From Rhodanobacteraceae bacterium (GTDB lineage: Bacteria; Pseudomonadota; Gammaproteobacteria; Xanthomonadales; Rhodanobacteraceae): a stretch of 64,000 nt of DNA. A program made the translations under genes and the position numbers. The DNA lies in the NCBI GenBank assembly GCA_027019085.1, contig JALUXG010000006.1, positions 35,050-99,049 of the forward strand. The letters run 5' to 3'. The notes below the pieces were generated by a model. It had not been told where the DNA came from and made no database searches. It was given only the letters and a program-made list of their open reading frames with translations. Shown in pieces: positions 56,152-64,000 of the stretch; positions within the stretch are counted from its first letter, which is position 1; each line of letters opens with the position of its first letter.

Positions 56152-57465
56152 TCAGGAGCTGAATCGCCGTTTCCAGACGGCGTGCACCGGGATGCCCGCC
56201 GCGATGATCAGCAATCCCAGCCCCGACTGCCACGGTCGGGTCACCAGCAGGAGTACGATCACTGCAACGACCATGGCAATGAAGACCAGGGGCGTGAACG
56301 GATACAGCGGTGTGCGATAGGCGCTGTCGCGACCCAGCCCCAGGCGGCGATAACGCAGCAAGGCGGCGACCGCGGCGGCGTAACCGAGCCAGTCGCCGAT
56401 GGTGGAGTAGTCCAGCAGTTGTCCGTAGGTGCCGGACAGGCTCAGGATCACCGCCCAGGCCGCCACGATTGCCAGCGCCCTGCGCGGCACGTGCCAGTCC
56501 GGGTCGATGTGCGCAACCGAGCGGAAGAACGCACCGTCCGCGCCCATCGCCTGGAATACCCGGGCACTGCCGATCAACGCGATGTTGCAGTAGCCGAAGG
56601 TGGAAATGGCGATGCCGGCAGCGATCAGGCGGGCCCCGGTGCTGCCGAAGACACTGGCCATGACGTCGGCTGCCGGTGTGGCGCTGGCCGCCAGGCCGGC
56701 ATGGCCGAGTGCCTTGAGGTAGGCCAGGTTCACCAGCAGGTAGACGATCAGCACGCCGAGCATGCCCAGCCCAAGGGCGCGCGGCAGGTTGCGTGCCGGT
56801 TTGCGCACCTCGCCGGCGAGGGTGTTGAGGTAGGCGAAACCGCCGTAGGAGAACAACACCGGGAGCAGGGCCCCGGCGAACGTCCAGTCAGGCATAGTGA
56901 CAGTCGACGTGGCGTGAAACGCCGAAGGCATGCCCGAGGCGATGAGCCCGACGGCCACCAGCAGGGCCACGGCCAGCAATTTGAGCACAGTGAACAGGTT
57001 CTGCACCCAGGCGCCGGCGCGGATGCCGTAGGCATTGATGCCTCCCAGCAGCACGATGGCGGCGACCCCCAGTGCGCCAGCCCAGGACTCTGGCCAACCC
57101 AGCGCGGAGGCCGTATAGCGGCCGAAGATCATGCTGACCGCTGCGATGCTGCCGGAAAAGTTGACCAGCAGCATGGTCCAGCCGAACAGGAAGGCGGGCA
57201 GCGATCCGAAGGCTTCGCGCAGGTAGACATAACTGCCGCCCGCCTGCGGTTGGCGGGCGCCCAGCTCGGCAAAGCTCAGCGCACCGGCCAGGGTCAGCAG
57301 GCCGCCGATCGTCCACAACAGCAGCAGCTCGCTACTTGATCCGGTGCGCTGGGCGACGAGGGCGGGGTTGACGAAGATGCCACCACCGATCACGCCGCCG
57401 ACGACCATCATGGCGGCAGAGATCGGTCCAAGGCGGCGAAGGTATCCGGCTTCAGTCGTGGACAT
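56152..57465 (-). CDS. APC family amino-acid permease
   Basis: 437 aa, about 12 hydrophobic helices. First helix VVGGVIGGGIFVNP matches the APC unwound-helix glycine motif (GxGIF); then FAELGARQPQAGGSYVYLREAFG, the family second helix region. Amino acid or amine substrate not determinable. It lies between the molybdenum hydroxylase and phzF genes on the same strand. Confidence 0.92.
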   Translation of the reverse strand: MSTTEAGYLRRLGPISAAMMVVGGVIGGGIFVNPALVAQRTGSSSELLLLWTIGGLLTLAGALSFAELGARQPQAGGSYVYLREAFGSLPAFLFGWTMLLVNFSGSIAAVSMIFGRYTASALGWPESWAGALGVAAIVLLGGINAYGIRAGAWVQNLFTVLKLLAVALLVAVGLIASGMPSAFHATSTVTMPDWTFAGALLPVLFSYGGFAYLNTLAGEVRKPARNLPRALGLGMLGVLIVYLLVNLAYLKALGHAGLAASATPAADVMASVFGSTGARLIAAGIAISTFGYCNIALIGSARVFQAMGADGAFFRSVAHIDPDWHVPRRALAIVAAWAVILSLSGTYGQLLDYSTIGDWLGYAAAVAALLRYRRLGLGRDSAYRTPLYPFTPLVFIAMVVAVIVLLLVTRPWQSGLGLLIIAAGIPVHAVWKRRFSS

Positions 57466-57534
57466 GCGCGGTCGGCGGGCGGCTGTGTCTGTGCAAGCTT
57501 GCTCGGCTCATGCGCATTCGACAAGCAGTGCGAT

Positions 57535-58404
57535 TCAGACCGTGAGCATGCCGTCGGCGACAATCACGCATGACCCGCCGATGCGGACCGTGCCGTCGGC
57601 ATCGACCGCGACCGCGACACGGCCGTCGCGGCCGACCTCGCGACCCTGGCTGGCAGTGTAGCGGCGGCCATAGTCGCCGATGCCCCCGGATGCGTGCAGG
57701 TAGGCGCCGATGGCGGCATGGGCGCTGCCGGTGACCGGATCCTCGGGAATGCCGTCGGCCGGACAGAAGGCGCGCACCGCCATACGCGTGTCCGCGTCCA
57801 TGCCTCGGCCGAAAACGCACACCCCGACCGCATCCCGTTCCAGGCACAGGGCGGCGATGGCGGGCATGTCCGGGGCCAGCGCCCGTACCTGTGCCGCATC
57901 GGGCAGCTCGCAAGTCAGCCAGGTCGGCCCGTTGCACACCGCGCGCGGGTCGCTTTCGAATGGGCAGCCGAGGGCGCCGCGCAGGACGGCTATGCCTGCG
58001 GCATCCAGAGGCGTGATGCGGGCCGAAGGCGCCTGGATGCGGATCGTGCGCGATGGTCCCTCGCCGCTGACTTCGACCGGCAGCAAGCCGGCCGCGCATT
58101 CCTGCACCAGTGCCGTCCTGCCCGGATCGACGCGACCACAGTGCAGGGCGACAAATGCGCTTCCCACACTCGGGTGACCGGCGAAGGGCAGCTCCTGGCG
58201 TGGCGTGAAGATGCGCACGCGATAGTCGGCTTCGGGCGTCGAGGGCGGCAGCAGGAAGGTGGTCTCGGAAAAGTTGGTCCATGCTGCGAAGCGCTGCATG
58301 CTCGCCGTGTCCAGGCCATCGGCGTCGACAACCACCGCCAGCGGGTTGCCATACAGTGGGCGGTCGGTGAACACGTCGATTTCGATGTAGCGCCTGCCAG
58401 GCAT
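57535..58404 (-). CDS. PhzF family isomerase-like protein
   Basis: 289 aa, diaminopimelate-epimerase fold. Catalytic-Glu region TNFSETTFLLPP, RIFTPRQELPFAGHPSVGSAF, and the C-terminal DPVTGSAHAAIGAYL are intact. Start 58404 (MPGRRYIEIDVF) has GGAG 8 nt upstream. Divergent from lysAC. Not evidence for phenazine synthesis: the rest of that pathway is absent. Confidence 0.92.
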   Translation of the reverse strand: MPGRRYIEIDVFTDRPLYGNPLAVVVDADGLDTASMQRFAAWTNFSETTFLLPPSTPEADYRVRIFTPRQELPFAGHPSVGSAFVALHCGRVDPGRTALVQECAAGLLPVEVSGEGPSRTIRIQAPSARITPLDAAGIAVLRGALGCPFESDPRAVCNGPTWLTCELPDAAQVRALAPDMPAIAALCLERDAVGVCVFGRGMDADTRMAVRAFCPADGIPEDPVTGSAHAAIGAYLHASGGIGDYGRRYTASQGREVGRDGRVAVAVDADGTVRIGGSCVIVADGMLTV

Positions 58405-58558
58405 GATCGGTCTCCGCTGAAACCATCCCATGCTACACGCAGGCCGCACCGGTCAGGATGACGTCATGGGAATACGCCATATCCGCTACGATTGCGTTTT
58501 GCCCACCAGCGGGCACACTGGTCCAATCGCCCACACTGATTGATCAGACCACCGAACC

Positions 58559-61156
58559 GTGAACGAGTCCGTGACCGCACTGCCCGAACAAGCCCCCTGG
58601 ATCGTCATGAAGTTCGGCGGCACCAGCGTTGCCGCTGCCGAAGGTTGGCGCAACATCCGTGATCTGGCCGCCTCGCGCCATGCCGAAGGTGCGCGGGTAT
58701 TGCTGGTGGTGTCGGCGCTGGCCGGCGTGACCGATGCTTTGAAGGCGTTGAGTGCGGAACCCGATGCGGACCGTCGCATGGCCGCCGCACGGGATGTGAT
58801 TGACCGACACCGAACGCTGGCGCAGCGGATGGACATCGCGCTGCCGGGTACCGTCGAGGACCATGCACGAGGCTTGCTTGCACTGGCCCGGGACGGGCAG
58901 GGGGACGACCCCCTGGCCTGGAGAGCTTTGGTGCAGGCACACGGGGAACTGTTGTCCAGCGCACTCGGCGCGGCGTATCTGGGTGCGGCGGGAATGGCCA
59001 CGGTCTGGGTCGATGCACGCGAGTGCCTGCATGCCGTGGTGCAGCCCAACCAGAACGCACGCACCCGCATGCTCTCGGCCACGGTGGACGCACGGCCGGA
59101 TGCTGCACTTGCCGCCCGCCTGGCCGGGCAGGGCGAGGTGTTCATCGCGCAGGGCTTCATCGCCCGTGACGACGAGGGGCGCTGCGTATTGCTGGGACGC
59201 GGCGGCTCGGACACTTCGGCCGCGTATTTCGGTGCTCTGCTGCAAGCCGCGCGGGTGGAGATATGGACCGACGTGGCCGGCATGTTCAGCGCCAATCCGC
59301 GGCAGGTGCCCGGGGCGCGGCTGTTGCGCCAGCTCGATTACGAGGAAGCGCAGGAAATTGCCACCACCGGCGCCAAGGTGCTGCATCCGCGCTGCCTGTC
59401 GCCACTACGCGAACCGCGCGTGCCGCTGTGGATCCGTGACACCCATCATCCCGACCTGGAAGGCACCGCGATCGGTCCCCAGGTGCGCGAGGCGGCGCCC
59501 AGCGTGAAGGCCATCTCGACGCGTTCGGGCATCACCCTGGTGTCGATGGAATCGGTCGGCATGTGGCAGCAGGTGGGCTTCCTGGCCGAAGTGTTCGACG
59601 CCTTTCGCCGCCATGGCCTGTCCGTGGACCTGATCGGCTCGGCCGAGACCAATGTCACCGTATCGCTGGACCCGACCGAGAACCTTCTCGATTCCGATGC
59701 CGTGGCAGCCCTGGCCACCGACCTGGCGAAGATCTGCAGGGTCAAGGTGATCGCGCCATGCGCGGCGGTGACTCTGGTCGGGCGCGGCATGCGTGGCATG
59801 CTGCACCAGCTCTCGCCGGTTCTGGCCGAGTTCGGACAGGTGCGCGTGCACCTGATCTCGCAGTCGTCGAACAACCTCAACCTGACCTTCGTGGTCGATG
59901 AGGACGTGGTCGATGCCATGCTGCCGCGCCTGCACGAACTGCTGGTGCGCGCCGGCAGCCTGCGCACCGATGATGCGCAGCTGTTCGGTCCAAGCTGGCA
60001 GGCCCTGTACGGTGGCGGGGAACAGGACCTGGCGCCGACCTGGTGGCACGGCGAGCGCGCGCGACTGTTGCGGCTGGGCGAGGAGCAAAGTCCGCGCTAT
60101 GTCTATCACCTGCCCACGGTGCAGGCGCGTGTCGACGCCCTGAAGCGACTGTCCGCTGTCGATCACGTGCATTACGCCATCAAGGCCAATCCGCATGCGC
60201 GCATCCTGCACACGGTGGCCGCGGCCGGATTCGGCCTCGAATGCGTTTCGCCCGGCGAACTGGCGGCAGCAAAGTCGGCCGCACCCGAAGCGGCGCGACT
60301 GTTCACGCCCAATTTCGCCCGTCGTGCCGACTATGTCGCGGCATTGGATGATGGGGCGACCGTCACGCTCGACGCCCTGCACCCGCTGGCGCACTGGGGC
60401 GAGCTGTTCCGTGGCCGCGCGGTCCTGCTGCGCGTCGACCTGGGACGCGGACTGGGCCATCACCAGAAGGTGCGAACCGGCGGCAGTGGTTCGAAGTTCG
60501 GCTTGCCGCTGGACCAGCTCGATGCCTTCCTCGAGCTGGCGCGGGCACATGATGTGCGAGTACGCGGCCTGCACGCGCACCTGGGTTCGGGCATTCTCGA
60601 CCCGGGTCACTGGGGCGAGGTCTACGCGCAGCTCGCGGCGCTGGCCGAACGCGTAGGCAGCGTGGAGGTGCTCAACATCGGCGGCGGTCTCGGCGTGCCG
60701 GCGCATCCCGGCGAGCAGCCACTGGACATGGCCGCACTGGATCGTGTGCTGACGCAGGTCAAGGCCGCTTATCCGCAGTACCGCCTGTGGATGGAGCCAG
60801 GCCGGTTCCTGGTCGCCGAAGCCGGTGTGCTGCTGGCACGGGTGACCCAGGACAAGCGCAAGGGTGGCCAGCATTACCTGGGCATCGATGCCGGGATGCA
60901 CAATCTGATACGCCCGGCGCTGTACGAGGCCTGGCACGAGATCGTCAACCTGTCGCGACTGGATGCGCAGGCCACCGAGTTGTACCAGGTGGTGGGTCCG
61001 ATCTGCGAGACCGGCGACGTACTCGGCAGCGACCGCCGCCTGCCGGCATCGGCCGAAGGCGATGTCATGCTGATCGCACAGGCCGGCGCCTACGGCGCGG
61101 TGATGGCCTCGCACTACAATCTGCGCGAAGCCGCCGACGAGATCGTGATCGAATGA
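58559..61156 (+). CDS. lysAC: bifunctional aspartate kinase/diaminopimelate decarboxylase
   Basis: Fusion of the first and last enzymes of lysine synthesis. 865 aa. Residues 1-460: aspartate kinase (MKFGGTSVA, EIWTDVAGMFSANPR, ACT domains with SETNVTVSL). Residues about 495-865: PLP decarboxylase with YAIKANPHARIL (PLP Lys542), HLGSGI, GGGLGVP, and catalytic Cys816 in ICETGDVLG. Start GTG 58559. The fused form is characteristic of xanthomonads. Translationally coupled to murL by 4-nt overlap. Controls flux from aspartate to lysine and meso-DAP; DAP drain at the end enzyme may affect the kinase. Confidence 0.97.
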   Translation: MNESVTALPEQAPWIVMKFGGTSVAAAEGWRNIRDLAASRHAEGARVLLVVSALAGVTDALKALSAEPDADRRMAAARDVIDRHRTLAQRMDIALPGTVEDHARGLLALARDGQGDDPLAWRALVQAHGELLSSALGAAYLGAAGMATVWVDARECLHAVVQPNQNARTRMLSATVDARPDAALAARLAGQGEVFIAQGFIARDDEGRCVLLGRGGSDTSAAYFGALLQAARVEIWTDVAGMFSANPRQVPGARLLRQLDYEEAQEIATTGAKVLHPRCLSPLREPRVPLWIRDTHHPDLEGTAIGPQVREAAPSVKAISTRSGITLVSMESVGMWQQVGFLAEVFDAFRRHGLSVDLIGSAETNVTVSLDPTENLLDSDAVAALATDLAKICRVKVIAPCAAVTLVGRGMRGMLHQLSPVLAEFGQVRVHLISQSSNNLNLTFVVDEDVVDAMLPRLHELLVRAGSLRTDDAQLFGPSWQALYGGGEQDLAPTWWHGERARLLRLGEEQSPRYVYHLPTVQARVDALKRLSAVDHVHYAIKANPHARILHTVAAAGFGLECVSPGELAAAKSAAPEAARLFTPNFARRADYVAALDDGATVTLDALHPLAHWGELFRGRAVLLRVDLGRGLGHHQKVRTGGSGSKFGLPLDQLDAFLELARAHDVRVRGLHAHLGSGILDPGHWGEVYAQLAALAERVGSVEVLNIGGGLGVPAHPGEQPLDMAALDRVLTQVKAAYPQYRLWMEPGRFLVAEAGVLLARVTQDKRKGGQHYLGIDAGMHNLIRPALYEAWHEIVNLSRLDAQATELYQVVGPICETGDVLGSDRRLPASAEGDVMLIAQAGAYGAVMASHYNLREAADEIVIE

Positions 61157-62505
61157 ATGCACTTGCCGACCCGCGCCAGGCCGAGGCCTTCCGCTTCGTC
61201 CGTTGCAGCCATCACGGCGGCACGGTCGAGCTGGTCTATGCCTATGACGACGGCCCCGAGCTGATCGAACGCATCCGCTTTCCCGCGGCCCCGGCACTGC
61301 CGCCGGCACGCGAGCCGGCGTTCGCGGCGGCGCTGCACCTTTTGCACTGGATCGCCGGCATCAGCTACTACAAGGCCGGTATCCCCGGGCGCATCCTCGT
61401 CGAGGACGCGCTGCCCGATGCCGACACGGCCGGCCTGCTTGACGAGTTGTACCGGCATGGTCTGGCGGAGTTCGCCTATCGCAACGGACTGGAGCTGGGC
61501 CAGCGCATCGCCTTTCCGCACGACGGTCGTGCATCTGCACCGGCGGCGGCGCTGGCACTGCCGCGACGCACCCTGGTCCCGATCGGCGGCGGCAAGGATT
61601 CGCTGGTCGCCGTCGAGGCGCTGAAAACGCTCGGAGGCGATGCCACGGCGGTGTGGGTGGGTCATTCACCGCTGATTGCGCAATGCGCCGAACGCACCGG
61701 CTTGCCAACGCTGAACATCGGCCGCGAGCTGTCGCCGGTGCTGTTCGAGTACAACCGCATGGGGGCCTGGAACGGACACATCCCGGTGACCGCGGTGAAC
61801 TCGGCGATCCTGGTGCTGGCGGCCCTGCTGTACGGTTTCGACGCCATCGCCTTTGCCAACGAGCGCTCGGCCTCGGCGGCGACGCTGGAATACGAGGGCC
61901 AGGAGGTCAACCACCAGTGGAGCAAGGGCTACGCCTTCGAGCAGCGGCTGCACGAGTGGCTGCACCGCCACGTGGCAACGGACCTGGACTATTTCTCGCT
62001 GCTGCGGCCGTTTGCCGAGCTGGGCGTGACCCGTGCCTTCGCCCGCCTGGGCGGCGAATATTTCGATGCCTTTTCCAGTTGCAACCGCAATTTCCGCATA
62101 CGCGGACCCAGGCCCGCCGACCGCTGGTGCGGTCAGTGTCCCAAATGCCATTTCGTGTTCCTGGCGCTGGCGCCGTTCCTGCCCAAGCCGCGCCTGCTGG
62201 CCATCTTCGGCCGCAACCTGCTGGATGACGAAACCCAGAGTGTCGGTTTCGATGCACTGATGGAGTACCGCGACCACAAGCCCTTCGAATGCGTGGGCGA
62301 AGGCGACGAAGCGCGTGCGGCGATGTATGCCCTGAGCCTGCGGCCGGAATGGCGCGAGGATGCCCTGGTGGCGCGCTTCGTCCGGGAGATCGGGCCGCAA
62401 CTCGATGCCGGGAATCTCGCACTCGAGCCGTGGCTTGAGGCCTCCGGCGAGCATGGCATTCCGGCGCGCCTGGCCGGAGCGCTCGATGCGATTCGCGACG
62501 CTTGA
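61153..62505 (+). CDS. murL: UDP-MurNAc-L-Ala-L-Glu epimerase MurL
   Basis: 450 aa. Converts the terminal L-Glu of UDP-MurNAc-L-Ala-L-Glu to D-Glu using ATP and Mg; described in Xanthomonas oryzae as half of an alternative to glutamate racemase plus MurD. Seen: nucleotide-binding PIGGGKDSLVAVEAL, GYAFEQRLHEW, and a cysteine cluster CNRNFRIRG and CGQCPKCHF. Overlaps lysAC by 4 nt and is overlapped by murD2 for 20 nt, a strong operon. Confidence 0.93.
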   Translation: MNALADPRQAEAFRFVRCSHHGGTVELVYAYDDGPELIERIRFPAAPALPPAREPAFAAALHLLHWIAGISYYKAGIPGRILVEDALPDADTAGLLDELYRHGLAEFAYRNGLELGQRIAFPHDGRASAPAAALALPRRTLVPIGGGKDSLVAVEALKTLGGDATAVWVGHSPLIAQCAERTGLPTLNIGRELSPVLFEYNRMGAWNGHIPVTAVNSAILVLAALLYGFDAIAFANERSASAATLEYEGQEVNHQWSKGYAFEQRLHEWLHRHVATDLDYFSLLRPFAELGVTRAFARLGGEYFDAFSSCNRNFRIRGPRPADRWCGQCPKCHFVFLALAPFLPKPRLLAIFGRNLLDDETQSVGFDALMEYRDHKPFECVGEGDEARAAMYALSLRPEWREDALVARFVREIGPQLDAGNLALEPWLEASGEHGIPARLAGALDAIRDA

Positions 62506-63841
62506 GGGCCGCCGCCTGGCGGTCTGGGGCGCGGGTCGCGAGGGCCGTGCCGCGCTGAAGGCCTTGCGTGCGCGGCTGCCGGAGCAGCCCGTCACGCTGC
62601 TGTGTAGCGCGGACGAAATCGTGGGACTTGATCCCTGGCCGGGACTGACGATTTGCCACCAGGCCCCGGACACGCAGGCCTTGTCGGCATTCGATGTCAT
62701 CATCAAGTCGCCCGGCATTTCGGCGTACAAGCTCGAAATCCTGACCGCGCAGGACGCGGGTACGGCATTCACCTCGGGCACCGCGCTGTGGTTCGCGGAA
62801 CGCCCGGATGCGCGCGTCATCGCGGTCACCGGCACCAAGGGCAAGAGCACCACCGCCGCCATGATCGCGCATCTGGCACGCAGCCTCGGCATCCGCACGG
62901 CGCTGGCCGGCAATATCGGTCTGCCGCTGCTGGAACTGCTCGATGCCGATGCGGACCTGTGGGTGGTGGAGCTGTCCAGTTTCCAGACCGGGGAAGCCGG
63001 GCCGCTGGATGTGGGCGTGGTCACCTGCCTGCACGAAGAGCACCTGGACTGGCACGGCTCGCGCGAGGCGTACTTCCGCGACAAGCTGAAACTCGCGGAC
63101 CAGTCGCGCAAGCTGCTGGTCAACGCTACCCAGCCCGAGCTGGTGGCCCGCACCGCCGCGCATGCGCAGCGCGTCGTCTTCGGGACGGACACCGGCTGGC
63201 ATGTGTCCGCAGGAGCCCTGTGGCGCGGGGAACGACAGCTGTTCGAGCTGGAACAGTTGCCGGTTCCGGGAGCGCACAACGCACTCAATGCCTGCGCCGC
63301 ACTGGCCGCGCTGGAACAGGTCGGTTGCGATGCTGCCTCCGCCGCGCCTGCGCTGGCCAGCTTCCGGCCCCTGCCGCACCGTCTGCAGAGGCTGGGCGAG
63401 CGCAGCGGCATCGGTTACATCAACGATTCCATCAGTACCACGCCATCCGCCGCCCTGGCGGCGCTGCGCAGCCTGCAAGACGCGCGCGTGGCGCTCGTGC
63501 TGGGAGGTCATGACCGTGGGGTGGGCTGGGACGGTTTCGCCACGGCCCTGGCCGCGACACCGCCGCATGCCGTGGTGGTGCAGGGGGCCAATCGCAAGCG
63601 TGTTCTCGATGCCCTGCGCGATGCAGGCGTCACCTGCACGCTGCTGGAAGCCGCTGACCTGCAGGCAGCCACGCACGCCGCACGCGAGGCGCTGGAAGGC
63701 GCCGGCGTGGTACTGCTGTCCCCCGGTGCACCGAGTTTCGACCAGTTCCGTGACTACACCGAACGCGGACGCCGCTTCGCCGAACTGGCCGGCTTCGATG
63801 CCGCATGCATTGCAGGCATCGAAGGGCTTGGAATCGCCTGA
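62486..63841 (+). CDS. murD2: UDP-MurNAc-L-Ala:L-glutamate ligase MurD2
   Basis: Mur ligase of 451 aa that adds L-Glu rather than D-Glu to UDP-MurNAc-L-Ala; partner of MurL. N-terminal Rossmann domain (GRRLAVWGAGREG), central ATP domain with VTGTKGKSTTAAM, WVVELSSFQTGEA and HEEHLDWHG, C-terminal ligase domain (GGHDRGVGWDG). GGAG lies 6 nt before ATG 62486, inside murL. L-Glu specificity is inferred from linkage to murL. Followed by a strong hairpin. Confidence 0.93.
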   Translation: MRFATLEGRRLAVWGAGREGRAALKALRARLPEQPVTLLCSADEIVGLDPWPGLTICHQAPDTQALSAFDVIIKSPGISAYKLEILTAQDAGTAFTSGTALWFAERPDARVIAVTGTKGKSTTAAMIAHLARSLGIRTALAGNIGLPLLELLDADADLWVVELSSFQTGEAGPLDVGVVTCLHEEHLDWHGSREAYFRDKLKLADQSRKLLVNATQPELVARTAAHAQRVVFGTDTGWHVSAGALWRGERQLFELEQLPVPGAHNALNACAALAALEQVGCDAASAAPALASFRPLPHRLQRLGERSGIGYINDSISTTPSAALAALRSLQDARVALVLGGHDRGVGWDGFATALAATPPHAVVVQGANRKRVLDALRDAGVTCTLLEAADLQAATHAAREALEGAGVVLLSPGAPSFDQFRDYTERGRRFAELAGFDAACIAGIEGLGIA

Positions 63842-63851
63842 GGCTGCGCAA

Positions 63852-63904
63852 GGCGGACGGTGCCCGCCCCACCGGAGCTATGCGTAGGGCGGGCACTGTC
63901 CGCC
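63852..63904. repeat. strong hairpin after murD2
   Basis: 18-nt arms (63852-63869 with 63887-63904, a single mismatch that is G.T) around a 17-nt loop, 11 nt after the murD2 stop. No T-run in either direction. GTAGGGCGGGCA-type sequence resembles dispersed repeats seen in xanthomonads, but no second copy is in the window. Confidence 0.85.
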
Positions 63905-64000
63905 ATGGCATGCCCTGGCGCTGGCGATGACCAGGACGAACGGGCGACCCGTCACCGGATCGCCCGCCTGTGCCACGGCATGGACGTGACGTTCACCAGA
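63878..64000 (-). CDS. possible 3' end of an unidentified gene
   Basis: The last 41 codons of a minus-strand frame are open to the window edge, ending in TAG inside the hairpin loop. The peptide (…GDPVTGRPFVLVIASARACHGG…) has plausible composition but is too short to identify. Confidence 0.3.
   Translation of the reverse strand, partial: SGERHVHAVAQAGDPVTGRPFVLVIASARACHGGQCPPYA

Noticed and set aside
57535..58404. Phenazine biosynthesis from the PhzF-like gene
   Set aside because: None of phzA/B/D/E/G is nearby; PhzF-like proteins are common stand-alone genes.
1..64000. CRISPR arrays, insertion sequences, prophage or integrative elements
   Set aside because: No regularly spaced repeats, transposase, integrase or phage structural gene was found; gene content and coding style are uniform.

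Overview
The window is high-GC, densely coded chromosomal DNA from a gammaproteobacterium, most likely of the order Lysobacterales (Xanthomonadales), in or near the Rhodanobacteraceae. The evidence is an aspartate kinase/diaminopimelate decarboxylase fusion, the L-glutamate-first peptidoglycan pair MurL/MurD2, a bifunctional glucosylglycerol-phosphate synthase/phosphatase, and the run aspS-yebC-ruvC-ruvA-kup-ruvB-ybgC-tolQRAB-pal-cpoB-queE-queC. No phage, transposase, plasmid or CRISPR sequence is visible. The assignment rests on remembered family distribution, not a search.

Layout. 1-4.5 kb (minus): an Old Yellow Enzyme cut by the window edge, an MFS transporter and the compatible-solute enzyme GgpPS. 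4.7-9.3 kb: a TonB-dependent receptor with its own terminator, an FmdB zinc ribbon and a sodium:solute symporter. 9.5-24.4 kb (plus): aspS, a small esterase, yebC, ruvCA, kup, ruvB flanked on both sides by matching palindromic elements, the complete Tol-Pal envelope cluster, the queuosine genes queE and queC, and tRNA-Lys. 24.9-27.6 kb: two overlapping amidohydrolases, the second lacking the usual metal-binding histidines. 28.2-31.7 kb (minus): a two-component system and a TVP38-type membrane protein. 31.8-34.6 kb: rlmM and glnS. 35.0-38.8 kb (minus): oxyR followed by rubrerythrin, a CCG-type Fe-S protein and a DUF3501 protein, with a good match to a full OxyR operator between oxyR and rubrerythrin. 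38.9-50.3 kb: prmC, dxs, HNH nuclease, SapC, a GNAT, an acyl-CoA dehydrogenase, a LEA-like lipoprotein, a SET-domain protein beside a GreB-type factor, and an EF-G paralogue followed by a Met/His-rich periplasmic protein. 50.7-58.4 kb: a glycine-zipper protein, a proline-rich TonB-like protein of unknown role, a two-subunit molybdenum hydroxylase, an APC permease and a PhzF protein. 58.6-63.8 kb: the tightly overlapping operon lysAC-murL-murD2.

How the genes fit together. Several groups serve the envelope: Tol-Pal, the supply of meso-DAP and D-glutamate for peptidoglycan stems, and glucosylglycerol for osmotic balance. Peroxide defence is grouped around oxyR. Most of the rest is translation, repair and central metabolism. 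The observations most worth checking are the 33-bp perfect inverted repeat bracketing ruvB, the OxyR site and rubrerythrin/Fe-S/DUF3501 operon, the active/degenerate amidohydrolase pair, a molybdenum hydroxylase that appears to lack its catalytic glutamate, and the DAP-plus-D-Glu operon.
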